From Marixanthomonas sp. SCSIO 43207 (GTDB taxonomy: Bacteria; Bacteroidota; Bacteroidia; Flavobacteriales; Flavobacteriaceae), in assembly GCF_019904255.1 (NCBI RefSeq), contig NZ_CP063203.1, positions 1,302,001 through 1,366,000 on the forward strand: DNA of 64,000 bases, read 5' to 3'. The position numbers and the translations under genes are program-made. The stretch's first letter is position 1. Every line of letters starts with the position of its first letter. Positions 35,666-43,912 of this stretch are shown here, piece by piece. The notes under the pieces are model-generated. The model was not told the DNA's origin. It saw only the letters and a program-made list of their open reading frames with translations, and ran no database searches.

Positions 35666-38600
35666 TTAAAAATTAATTCCGGCTTTAAAACCGATGCTTC
35701 TGCTAGTAGCGTAGCTCATATCTTCAACACCGCTTACAAAGCCGTTACCTTGCACGGCCAATTGTTCTGGATCAAAATGGGGTATTTCTGAAAACGCAAA
35801 TAGATTTCTGCCAATAAGTGTAAAACTTACTTTACCGCCTTCTTCTAATCCTAAAAAACCGTTATTGAGTTTAAATGTATAACCAATAGAAACCTGTCTT
35901 AATTTTAAATAAGAGGCATCATAAACGTTGTTCTCTTCGTGGTTACGATCATAAAACTGGCGGTAATAACTCTCTGCTGAAATTGCAGTTGTGTTAGGTA
36001 CATATTCTGGATTGTCTTGCGTGCCAACATTCACAACACCATTGGCTACAATACCTTCTTCAGGGCGTGGTGTAGTTTCAGCTAGTTGACCACCAACAGT
36101 TGCTAGAGCTCGTGTTCTTGAAACTAGTTCACCTCCTTGTCGCCAATCAAATAAAAAGTTGAGGTTCCAATTTTTATACTGAAAATCATTATTCCACCCC
36201 AACATAAAATCTGGATTATAATTACCTATTTTCTTTAGTTCATTATCTGCTATGTAGTTTCCGTTTTCATCGATGATAAAATCTCCATTTTCATTTTTGG
36301 TATAACCGGTTCCATAAATGTCACCTAGCTCGCCTCCTTCTTCAACTTGAAACCAAACAGTTTGATTGGCGCTGTCATAAATTCTATTGTATGCCAATGT
36401 TAAGCGGCCGTAACTTTGCGGAAGATTTTCTACTACGGCTTTATTAGTACTGAAATTAAACAGAGTATTCCAGCTAAAGTTGGCATTTTTAATAGGGGTA
36501 ATGCCAGCAATGATTTCTGCACCTTGGGTACGCACTTTTCCGCCATTGATTACTTGTTGGTTGTATCCTGAAGAAATACCTATGGGTAATGAAATTATTT
36601 GATCTTCGGTTACAGCATTATAATACGTTACATCAAAACGCAATCGATCGTTAAATAACCGGATGTCTCCGCCAAATTCATAAGACGTAGTTTGTTCGGG
36701 CTTTAAGTTTGGATTGGGTATAAAATTTTGATCACTAAATGTTGGCTGACCTAGATAAGGGGTTTGCGAAACAAATGCGCCAGATGTTTGATACGGTGCC
36801 GTATCATTACCTACTTGTGCTACACTGGCTCTTAGTTTTACAAATGAAAAAACGTCGGGTACTTTTGTAGCATTTGATAGTACAAAACTTGCCGAAGCAG
36901 AAGGATAAAAGAAAGAAGTACCATCTACAGAAAAAGGTGTTGCCAATGCACTCGACCAGTCATTTCTGGCAGTTAAATCTAGGTAGAGATAATTTTTATA
37001 TCCCAATTTGGCAATTCCGTAGAACGAATTGATTCTTTTTTTACTTTCAAATTGAAATACTTCAATGGGTGACGCGGCATTGTTTAAATTAAAAATACCC
37101 GGCTGAGCGAGGTTTACTGTTTGCGATTGTTTGGTAGAAGCTGTTTGGTCTAGACGATTGCCTCCTACTGAAACATCTACCGAAACATCTCCAAAGATGT
37201 GGTCATAATTAACTAAAAAATCGGTGTTTACTTCTCTAAAAAAGACATCGTGTTCTGCATATCCGCCATTTTTGAAACGATTGCTACTAAAAGCACGTCT
37301 GAATTGCCTTTTTTCAGAAGAATAATCCATTCCAGACCGTAAAGAAATACTCAGGTGTTCTGTAAGGTCTTGTGTTACCGAAATATTTCCGAAGACACGA
37401 TCGCGATTAAATGAGTTTCTGTTTTCAAGAAGTGTAAAATAAGGGTTGTCAAAATACGTATAGTTAAACGAGTATTGTTGTACTCCTTCTAGACCGGGTT
37501 GCCAATAATTACGCATATTTTGAATATTTAATGAGCGTGGACCCCAAGCAACCAAAGCATAATTTACGTTTTCACTACCATATCCATTTGAGGGACGGTT
37601 GTCACTACCAGAATTCACATAGCTTACAGAGGCATTAAAAGTAGTTTTATTGGTAGGTTGAAAACCAAGTTTTGCAGCAACGGTCTGTCTGTCTAGATTA
37701 ACTCCGGGTATAATACCGTCACTTCTTAAATCGGTAAATGATAAACGATAGTTTCCTGTTGAAAAACTATTTGAAACCGATGCGTTATTTATAGTAGTAA
37801 TCCCTGTGCGATAAAAATCTTTTAAATTGTCAGGGTGCGAAACAAAAGGGGTAGGAGTAATAGGTAAACCACTATATAAAGAAGTGTCACCACCGCGAAC
37901 TACTGTTCCGTCGGGAAGAATCACGGGGCTGTCATACTGAGGAATTAAATTACCCACATCTAGCCGTGGTCCCCAAGAATAACTAATGAGGTCGTTAATT
38001 CCGCCACCAAGACCATCAACATATTCAAATTGGCCTCCATTACCTTGACCATATTCATTTTGAAATTCAGGAAGTTTGAATGGAGTTTCTATAAAAAGCG
38101 AACTGTTAATACTTATTCCCATTCCTTGTGATTTACTCCCATCTTTGGTTTCAATAACAATAACTCCGTTTGAGGCGCGTGTTCCATACAAGGCAGCAGC
38201 ACTAGGCCCTTTAAGTACAGTGACAGATTCAATGTCATCTGGATTTACTTCCATAGCACCGTTTCCGAAGTCAATTTCTTGAAATCCGGCTGCAGCTTCA
38301 TTAGTAAAATTAAATACCGTTTCATTGTTAATAGGTGTACCATCGACAACAAATAAAGGATTGTTGTTTGAAAAAGAGGCTTCACCTCTAATAGTGATTT
38401 TTGAAGATGAACCTACACCTGTGGCACCCTGTGAAATAGTAACCCCGGCTAGTTTTCCCGTTAAATTATCAAGAAAATTAACAGCCTTTACATCGCTTAT
38501 TCCTTCTGCTTCTATGGACTGTACAGAATACCCCAGCTCTTTTGTTTTTCTTTCAAGGCCTAGAGCAGTGACAACTACTTCATCGAGACTGGTAGTGGCT

Positions 38601-38881
38601 TCTTCTAATACAATCTTAATTTCTGATTGGTTTCCTACTGAAATAGATTTGGTAATGTAACCAATAGAAGAAACGGTTAATATGTCTTTTGTTGAAGAAA
38701 TTTCAATTTTGAAATTTCCATTTTCATCTGTAGTTGTTGCTTCGCCATTGCTAGAAACGACATTTACAAAAGGTATGGTTGTGCCTTGCTTAGCATCAAT
38801 GACAGAGCCGGTAACCAAAGTTTGTGAAAAGCTTATTGTAGTGGTAATTATAAACAACAAGCCTATGTATAATTGCTTCAT
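35666..38881 (-). CDS. SusC/RagA-family TonB-linked outer-membrane transporter
   Basis: 1071 residues. Signal peptide (first 19 residues, ending SFSQ), a carboxypeptidase-like regulatory domain (about 22-95), TonB box and plug (EVVVTALGLERKTKELGYSV, then GTRASNGVIVIETKDG), then the beta-barrel ending GFKAGINF. Imports large or bound ligands with TonB energy. Pair with the SusD gene. The island of arsenosugar-like genes lies on both sides, so I infer an arsenical or related nucleoside/sugar ligand; glycan import is the ordinary alternative, but there are no glycoside hydrolases here. Confidence 0.95.
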   Translation of the reverse strand: MKQLYIGLLFIITTTISFSQTLVTGSVIDAKQGTTIPFVNVVSSNGEATTTDENGNFKIEISSTKDILTVSSIGYITKSISVGNQSEIKIVLEEATTSLDEVVVTALGLERKTKELGYSVQSIEAEGISDVKAVNFLDNLTGKLAGVTISQGATGVGSSSKITIRGEASFSNNNPLFVVDGTPINNETVFNFTNEAAAGFQEIDFGNGAMEVNPDDIESVTVLKGPSAAALYGTRASNGVIVIETKDGSKSQGMGISINSSLFIETPFKLPEFQNEYGQGNGGQFEYVDGLGGGINDLISYSWGPRLDVGNLIPQYDSPVILPDGTVVRGGDTSLYSGLPITPTPFVSHPDNLKDFYRTGITTINNASVSNSFSTGNYRLSFTDLRSDGIIPGVNLDRQTVAAKLGFQPTNKTTFNASVSYVNSGSDNRPSNGYGSENVNYALVAWGPRSLNIQNMRNYWQPGLEGVQQYSFNYTYFDNPYFTLLENRNSFNRDRVFGNISVTQDLTEHLSISLRSGMDYSSEKRQFRRAFSSNRFKNGGYAEHDVFFREVNTDFLVNYDHIFGDVSVDVSVGGNRLDQTASTKQSQTVNLAQPGIFNLNNAASPIEVFQFESKKRINSFYGIAKLGYKNYLYLDLTARNDWSSALATPFSVDGTSFFYPSASASFVLSNATKVPDVFSFVKLRASVAQVGNDTAPYQTSGAFVSQTPYLGQPTFSDQNFIPNPNLKPEQTTSYEFGGDIRLFNDRLRFDVTYYNAVTEDQIISLPIGISSGYNQQVINGGKVRTQGAEIIAGITPIKNANFSWNTLFNFSTNKAVVENLPQSYGRLTLAYNRIYDSANQTVWFQVEEGGELGDIYGTGYTKNENGDFIIDENGNYIADNELKKIGNYNPDFMLGWNNDFQYKNWNLNFLFDWRQGGELVSRTRALATVGGQLAETTPRPEEGIVANGVVNVGTQDNPEYVPNTTAISAESYYRQFYDRNHEENNVYDASYLKLRQVSIGYTFKLNNGFLGLEEGGKVSFTLIGRNLFAFSEIPHFDPEQLAVQGNGFVSGVEDMSYATSRSIGFKAGINF

Positions 38882-38967
38882 AAAAATAGGTTGATTTGTA
38901 AATAGGATAATTGTGTTGCCGAAAAAAATTCAGCAAGAGTAAACGTACTATGAATACGTAAACTTAT

Positions 38968-39651
38968 TTATGAAGCTAGAAAGGGAGAACCTTTATTAAA
39001 AGGTGTTTGTGTAGATAATCTCTGAAAAAAAATAGAAGCAAATTGTGCTAAAATTTTTTCAGATTGAACTAGTTTGTAAAGTAGTTTTTTAAGGCTGATT
39101 GAGAGAACTTTAAAACTGTCTAAAATGTGTCTAATATCTGAAACAGAATCAATATCTGTAAGTACTTCAAGCCAAGTAACTTTTGTGTTTTTGTTTTCAA
39201 ACGCAATAGCAAAACTTTGGTTTAAAGCTCTTGTTTGCCAAGGAAATTTTAAAAACAGAGATGCGTCAAAATGCGTTTTTTGTAATCCCATTAAATAGTA
39301 ACCTCCGTCTTTTGAAGGTCCTAAAACTACCGGATTGTTTTGTAGTTTTTTATTGGTTTCAACAATGTGCCTTGTTTGCAAGTGCGGCGTATCGTTACCA
39401 ATGGTGATGATGTTTTTAAATCCCTTGTTAAAAACTGCTTGTATAGCATTAACATATCGCTCTCCAAAAGTATTTCCTACTTGTTCCTTTTCAGAAAAAT
39501 GAAAAAATGGGAGTTTGGTTTTTTTAACCTTACTGAGTGTTTGTTTATTGAGCTGGCCAAATAAGGTGCCTGACTCAGAAAAAGGTTTTGCAACTTGTTC
39601 CTGTTGAGCAGATTGGGCAAATATTAATATGGCAGTTTTTGATTGGGTCAT
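38968..39651 (-). CDS. Divergent DUF2064 glycosyltransferase
   Basis: 227 residues from the ATG at 39651, 2 bp after the radical SAM stop; the frame extends only to a TTG. It shares the DUF2064 core with the gene at 30785-31474 (IITIGNDTPHLQ, VVLGPSKDGGYYLMGL), but the N-terminal sugar-nucleotide loop is degenerate and GDDLGxRM is GNTFGERYVN. Part of an operon with the ArsS-like and peroxidase-like genes. The two homologues may act at different steps or on different sugars. Confidence 0.82.
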   Translation of the reverse strand: MTQSKTAILIFAQSAQQEQVAKPFSESGTLFGQLNKQTLSKVKKTKLPFFHFSEKEQVGNTFGERYVNAIQAVFNKGFKNIITIGNDTPHLQTRHIVETNKKLQNNPVVLGPSKDGGYYLMGLQKTHFDASLFLKFPWQTRALNQSFAIAFENKNTKVTWLEVLTDIDSVSDIRHILDSFKVLSISLKKLLYKLVQSEKILAQFASIFFQRLSTQTPFNKGSPFLAS

Positions 39652-39653
39652 TG

Positions 39654-40721
39654 TTAATCTGCTACAGAGCCTTGACAACTACTTCCTGCGCCGGCTGTGC
39701 AACCGTAGCAATGTTGAGAAATGATGATATTTCGGTCGTTTAAGACGTCTTCATTGTATTCTGAAATATGCTTAACCTTGCTATCCACTTTTAAATCGAG
39801 CATTTGGTTAAAATCGCAATCATACAACCAGCCATCCCAGCTAATTGATATGGTATTGGTACACATTACATTTTTAACAGCTGCAGGATTATAGGCGTCA
39901 ACTAGTTGATACATGTAGTCTTCATAATTTTCTGAAGCAATTAAAAAGTCTAAAAACCGAGCAATAGGCAAATTGGTAATCGCAAACAAGTTGTGAAAAT
40001 AGATGCCAAAATCTTCTAATAAAGCTTTTTTGAAATCTTTTTCCATATTTGCTTGATCTGTTGGTAAAAAGGCACCACTAGGATTGTAAACTAAATCTAA
40101 ACGCAGATCACTATCGGGCATACCATAACCTACGGCATTTAATTCTTGTAATGCTTTAATTGACATGTCAAAAACGCCTTCCCCTCTTTGTTTATCTGTT
40201 TTACCACGCGTCCAGTGTGGCATAGAGCTTATGACGTGTACATTATGTTTTTTGAAAAATTGAGGTAAGTCATAATATTTTTTATTGGCACGGATGATAG
40301 TGAGATTACTTCGAACTATAAAATCTTCAATTCCTGCTTTACTAGCTTCTTCAACAAAACGTCTAAAATTGGGGTTCATTTCTGGGGCGCCACCTGTAAG
40401 GTCTAGTGTATGAGCGCCGGTGTTTTTTATAACTTCAAGGCACTGCTCCATAGTCTCCCAAGTCATGATTTCTTTACGGTCTGGACCGGCATCTACGTGG
40501 CAATGATCACACGTTTGATTACACATGTACCCAACATTAATTTGAAGTATTTCTAGCTTTTTGGGTTTCATGGGAAATTGCCCTGATTCTTCAATTTTTT
40601 TTGCAAAAGTGGGTAATTCGCCATTTGCAAAAATACCGTTAGATAATTTTTCTAACTGTTTATTGGCTTGAGCTAGTTCGCTGTTTCGTTTATGAAGGGA
40701 TTGTGTTTTAAGTTTTGTCAT
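39654..40721 (-). CDS. arsS: Radical SAM protein, ArsS-like (arsenosugar biosynthesis)
   Basis: 355 residues. Radical SAM core with the 4Fe-4S motif CNQTCDHCH (CxxxCxxC, about residues 72-80) and the LTGGAPEMNP region. The C terminus ends QHCYGCTAGAGSSCQG, a Cys-rich auxiliary motif specific to ArsS, where some homologues use selenocysteine; here all are Cys. ArsS is proposed to add a 5'-deoxyadenosyl group to dimethylarsenite. Overlaps neither neighbour; the peroxidase-like gene is 3 bp upstream and the DUF2064 gene 2 bp downstream. No arsM is seen nearby, so the arsenical must be made elsewhere or the substrate differs. Confidence 0.88.
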   Translation of the reverse strand: MTKLKTQSLHKRNSELAQANKQLEKLSNGIFANGELPTFAKKIEESGQFPMKPKKLEILQINVGYMCNQTCDHCHVDAGPDRKEIMTWETMEQCLEVIKNTGAHTLDLTGGAPEMNPNFRRFVEEASKAGIEDFIVRSNLTIIRANKKYYDLPQFFKKHNVHVISSMPHWTRGKTDKQRGEGVFDMSIKALQELNAVGYGMPDSDLRLDLVYNPSGAFLPTDQANMEKDFKKALLEDFGIYFHNLFAITNLPIARFLDFLIASENYEDYMYQLVDAYNPAAVKNVMCTNTISISWDGWLYDCDFNQMLDLKVDSKVKHISEYNEDVLNDRNIIISQHCYGCTAGAGSSCQGSVAD

Positions 40722-40724
40722 AAA

Positions 40725-41057
40725 TTATCCGTCAAGTTTGTTTACTTTATTCATCATCATCACACCGTGTACAAGTGTTGCTCCACTTTTAATGGCAGCT
40801 CCTGCGTGAATGGCTTCCATCATTTCTTCTTTGGTTACCCCGCGTTGTAAAGCGTCTTTAGTGTATGCGTCAATGCAATAGGGACATTGTTCTGTATGTG
40901 CTACTGCCAATGCTATAAGTGATTTTTCTCTAGCTGTAAGTTTGCCTTCTTCAAAGACTTTTCCGTAGTAATCAAAAAATTTTTCACCAAGTTCTTCACT
41001 CCATTCTGTTATTTTTCCAAATTTGCGAAGATCTTTTGGATCATAGTAATCTGCCAT
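40725..41057 (-). CDS. Carboxymuconolactone decarboxylase-type peroxidase-like protein
   Basis: 110 residues. AhpD/CMD fold with the redox pair CPYC (about 58-61, EQCPYCIDAYTKDAL) and an active-site His region in EAIHAGAAIKSGATLVHG. Proteins of this type next to ArsS are annotated as arsenosugar biosynthesis-associated peroxidase-like proteins. First gene of the small operon with ArsS and DUF2064 genes (3-bp gap). Disulfide or peroxide chemistry is expected; the partner is unknown. Confidence 0.88.
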   Translation of the reverse strand: MADYYDPKDLRKFGKITEWSEELGEKFFDYYGKVFEEGKLTAREKSLIALAVAHTEQCPYCIDAYTKDALQRGVTKEEMMEAIHAGAAIKSGATLVHGVMMMNKVNKLDG

Positions 41058-41168
41058 GGTAGTTGGTATTTAGTATAGTTACGAAAGATAAACCTCTTTG
41101 GTTTTGTTTTAGTAAATATAATTAAGTAGTCTCTTGTTACGCAATAAACTTACGAAAGTTTTCATGTC

Positions 41169-41933
41169 TTAGTCAAATGTGTAGGCGATTCCGGTGGTAA
41201 AATCATATTGAGAATTGGGTATTCCAACGGCCGGAAATGCATCGTAAGTAAAAGTATAACTTGTTTTTAAAGCAAAATTTTTAAAAAGACCAACAACAAG
41301 GGACGATTGACTAGAGATACGATAATCTTTTATTTGTTCAATTTTTGGTTGATAATATGTTGTGCTAACAATTGAAATATGCTCAGTAGGATATAGACTA
41401 AATGATATATAAAAACTGCCTCTTACATCTCTTTGTATAGGAGTAACGTTATCCAGAACCTCTTCATATTCATACATGAGTAATGTTCCTAGATAAAATT
41501 TATAATTTTCAGATTGAGTTAATTTAAAGCGTGGGCCGCTACCAGCCAAACCCCTGAAATTTATAAGATTAACCTTGTTGTACTGTCCTTGCAAAAATGC
41601 TTCCCAGGCTAGAGTAGGAGTGATTTTGTAATTATAGCGAAGGTGTGATATTAAACTATTACTGAATTTTTCACCTTCAATTTTCTGAAAATCTACATCG
41701 TTTTTGAGTAAAACCAGATGATTGTTCATTTTGTATTGAACGTGAATATTACTGGATATAGTAAAGAAATCATTTTTATTTCTTTTTAATTGAAAATCTA
41801 AACTTGCCGAACCTGAAAACCCAGAAGTATCTGTAACCTTTCGAAGTGATTCTGCATTTAAAATTTGTGAAAAAGTACTTTCAGAAACAAAGAGCGTAAA
41901 CACCAAAATGATAACAAAAAAACGCGCAGCCAT
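41169..41933 (-). CDS. DUF481-like outer-membrane beta-barrel protein
   Basis: 254 residues. Signal peptide (first 22 residues, VSESTFSQ) followed by a beta-rich mature part with alternating strands and a final aromatic strand (YDFTTGIAYTFD), matching DUF481 outer-membrane proteins of Bacteroidota. These have no assigned transport role. It lies alone between the arsenosugar-like operon and a small plus-strand gene. Confidence 0.82.
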   Translation of the reverse strand: MAARFFVIILVFTLFVSESTFSQILNAESLRKVTDTSGFSGSASLDFQLKRNKNDFFTISSNIHVQYKMNNHLVLLKNDVDFQKIEGEKFSNSLISHLRYNYKITPTLAWEAFLQGQYNKVNLINFRGLAGSGPRFKLTQSENYKFYLGTLLMYEYEEVLDNVTPIQRDVRGSFYISFSLYPTEHISIVSTTYYQPKIEQIKDYRISSQSSLVVGLFKNFALKTSYTFTYDAFPAVGIPNSQYDFTTGIAYTFD

Positions 41934-42158
41934 AAATTTTATCTTTCGTTAATAATTACTATCAATACAAAAATAGCCTTTTTTAAAAATGAGTTGATTA
42001 TCTATAGTCTTAAGTTACAGTGTTAAAGTATTGTTTAAATTTATTTTAAGCTGTAAGAAGCTATTATATTTAGCCCTTTTAAGAGACAACTTTTTAAACA
42101 AGAATTATCTTGTTTTTAGTTCTTTAAAAAATTGCTAACAAAACAAAAAAGTATTACT

Positions 42159-42380
42159 ATGGATATAGTACACGAAGCCTTACAATTTGAAGAAGAAACA
42201 ACAAGTTTCAAATCTACCAATGACCGCATCGTTGCTTCAAAAAAAGCAAAAAAATTAATTTTGGCCTTAAATGAGCGATACAAAAAAACGAAAGATGCAA
42301 AATTGATGGATATTATGAAGCGTCTTACTGCAATTAAAAGAAAGGCAGAAAAACGAATTAAAGCCAAAATTGTAGTCTAA
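42159..42380 (+). CDS. Small basic hypothetical protein
   Basis: 73 residues from the ATG at 42159; the frame extends back only to a TTG at 42132. Two or three amphipathic Lys-rich helices (SKKAKKLILALNERYKK, IMKRLTAIKRKAEKRIKAK) and no signal peptide, so it is probably cytoplasmic; RNA or ribosome binding is a guess. An 8-bp inverted repeat, AAACAAGA/TCTTGTTT, lies 45 bp upstream (42098-42116) and may be its operator. Converges with the DUF488 gene (4-bp overlap). Family unknown. Confidence 0.62.
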   Translation: MDIVHEALQFEEETTSFKSTNDRIVASKKAKKLILALNERYKKTKDAKLMDIMKRLTAIKRKAEKRIKAKIVV

Positions 42381-42727
42381 AAGGTATTCTCTAGATACTC
42401 TTTTAATACAATTGCTTGATTGTACTCCTCATTTTTTGCGCCGTATAGTAACGTAACCTGTTTGCGTTTTGCAATATCGGCAATCTCTTTGAGTGCATCT
42501 TTGTGTTGTGAAAGCTCGCTTTTATATTTTTCTTTAAACTCGGGGAAGCGTTCTTTTTTATGATCAAACCACGTTCTCAACTTTGAAGAGGGTGCTATAT
42601 CTTTATTCCAGTCATCAAGCCTAGCTTTTTCTTTGCTGATGCCTCTAGGCCAGAGGCGGTCTACCAAAATACGATGCCCATCACGATTTGCTGCATCTAG
42701 ATATACTCGTTTAATTTGAATTTTCAC
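42377..42727 (-). CDS. DUF488 family protein
   Basis: 116 residues from a GTG at 42727, preceded by AGAGGA 6 bp upstream and overlapping the upstream stop as GTGA. The frame extends to a TTG, which is less likely. It carries LVDRLWPRGISKEKARLDDW and TLLYGAKNEEYNQAIVL, the signature of DUF488 (YeaO-like), a small family of unknown function. The 4-bp coupling with tryptophan 2,3-dioxygenase suggests co-translation. Confidence 0.88.
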   Translation of the reverse strand: MKIQIKRVYLDAANRDGHRILVDRLWPRGISKEKARLDDWNKDIAPSSKLRTWFDHKKERFPEFKEKYKSELSQHKDALKEIADIAKRKQVTLLYGAKNEEYNQAIVLKEYLENTF

Positions 42728-43614
42728 GATGTTTCCTCTTTCCAAAGTGTTGGGAAAAATTTACGTTGCTGAAACTTGGGGTGCAAGTATTTTTTCCATT
42801 CTGAACCTCCGGTTGCAGTTTTGTTTTCTCCTTTTTTATCTAAATAATGCCTAGCAGTATTTAAATGTACCAATGGCCAATCTACATTATAGAGTTTGTC
42901 AAATGTTAAGATGATTTCTTGTAACTCTTTGGAAGGATTTTTAAGCTCAAGAAACTTTTCTTCAAGGGTGTTTCCTTTTACTTTTTCTGCTAATGAAATA
43001 AATGAATCTAGATACTTTTCTTCAAATTGGCGTAGCGTTAGTGTTTTGGCGCCTGTTTTATGATTGTAACCGGCATCGCGCCAATAAATGTGCTTAAAAT
43101 AATCTTGGGTTGAAGGATTTTCAGGAAGTCGCTTTTTACCTTCTTCATTAATTAAATTTTCTAGTTTGGTGCAATATATCTCTATATATCTAAATTGAGC
43201 ACTTTGAAATCCGCTGGCCGGAGTTAATGTAGAACGAAAAATATTATAATCTTCATAACTCATACCATCTTTCATAATATCAAATGAAGTGATGAGCATA
43301 TGCACATACCGATTTAAGCGGGAAAATTTGTCTAGCCACACATCTTCATCTACATCCTCCATCTCAAAAAGCTGAATAACTTCGTGCCTAACCATCTTAA
43401 GCAATAATTCAATAACTTGGTGGTACATGATGAAGATCTTTTCATCTTTAAAATCGGTGCGAGGCTTTTGAAGAGAAAGCAGCGTATCAACCTCTATGTA
43501 ATCCCAATAATTTATGGGTTTGGCTTGTAAAAGTCCTTTGAGGTAGGTGTCTGGGTTTTCACCCAAGGCTTTATACTTTTCATTAATGGCTTTGATGATG
43601 TCTTCTTGTTTCAT
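42724..43614 (-). CDS. kynA: Tryptophan 2,3-dioxygenase family protein
   Basis: 296 residues. Haem enzyme opening the indole ring of tryptophan to N-formylkynurenine, first step of the kynurenine pathway. Family blocks: YWDYIEVDTLLSLQKPRTDF, MYHQVIELLLKMVRHEV (N-terminal substrate His region), FRSTLTPASGFQSAQFRYIE, and VHLNTARHYLDKKG with TGGSEWKKYL near the C terminus (haem His and substrate contacts). Typical length. It starts an operon with DUF488. No other kynurenine-pathway gene is in the window. Confidence 0.88.
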   Translation of the reverse strand: MKQEDIIKAINEKYKALGENPDTYLKGLLQAKPINYWDYIEVDTLLSLQKPRTDFKDEKIFIMYHQVIELLLKMVRHEVIQLFEMEDVDEDVWLDKFSRLNRYVHMLITSFDIMKDGMSYEDYNIFRSTLTPASGFQSAQFRYIEIYCTKLENLINEEGKKRLPENPSTQDYFKHIYWRDAGYNHKTGAKTLTLRQFEEKYLDSFISLAEKVKGNTLEEKFLELKNPSKELQEIILTFDKLYNVDWPLVHLNTARHYLDKKGENKTATGGSEWKKYLHPKFQQRKFFPTLWKEETS

Positions 43615-43730
43615 ATAAATGCGCCGAGACGGTATGTTTTTCAGGTTCTAATATCAGAAGCTATAAAGATATTTAGATTTTTGGAACTTTAATAAAATAC
43701 GCTTTATAAATAAGGATTTAAAAAACAAAA

Positions 43731-43755
43731 AACCCGAAACAGATGTTTCGGGTTT
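43731..43755 (-). terminator. Terminator of the displaced tRNA 3' end
   Basis: Hairpin AACCCGAAAC-(ATCT)-GTTTCGGGTT on the minus strand followed by a T-run. It lies directly after the tRNA remnant at 43758-43778. Confidence 0.8.
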
Positions 43756-43757
43756 AT

Positions 43758-43778
43758 GTGGTACCTCCAGGAATCGAA
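43758..43778 (-). other. Attachment site: displaced tRNA 3' end
   Basis: On the minus strand the bases read TTCGATTCCTGGAGGTACCAC: a T loop (TTCGATT), a T-stem 3' half (CCTGG), an acceptor 3' half (AGGTACC) and a discriminator A. The T-stem 5' half should precede it but the sequence diverges right after the loop, so only the end of the gene remains. Its 5' acceptor half should be GGTACCT, as in tRNA-Phe-like genes, but the identity is a guess. Confidence 0.75.
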
Positions 43779-43813
43779 TACATTCTTCAAAATTTTAACA
43801 CTCTTATTGTTAA

Positions 43814-43851
43814 ACAATTGTAGTTAATGATAGTATAACAATTACAGTTAA
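43814..43851. repeat. Direct repeats before the integrase gene
   Basis: ACAATTGTAGTTAA (43814-43827) and ACAATTACAGTTAA (43838-43851) are 24 bp apart. A second pair, GTTGTACAC, occurs at 43871-43879 and 43882-43890, 11 bp apart. Together these suit integrase or excisionase arm sites, but function is inferred. Confidence 0.5.
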
Positions 43852-43912
43852 CTAATTAACTGATAAATGAGTTGTACACATGTTGTACACCAAAAAAAAT
43901 AATTATTATATA

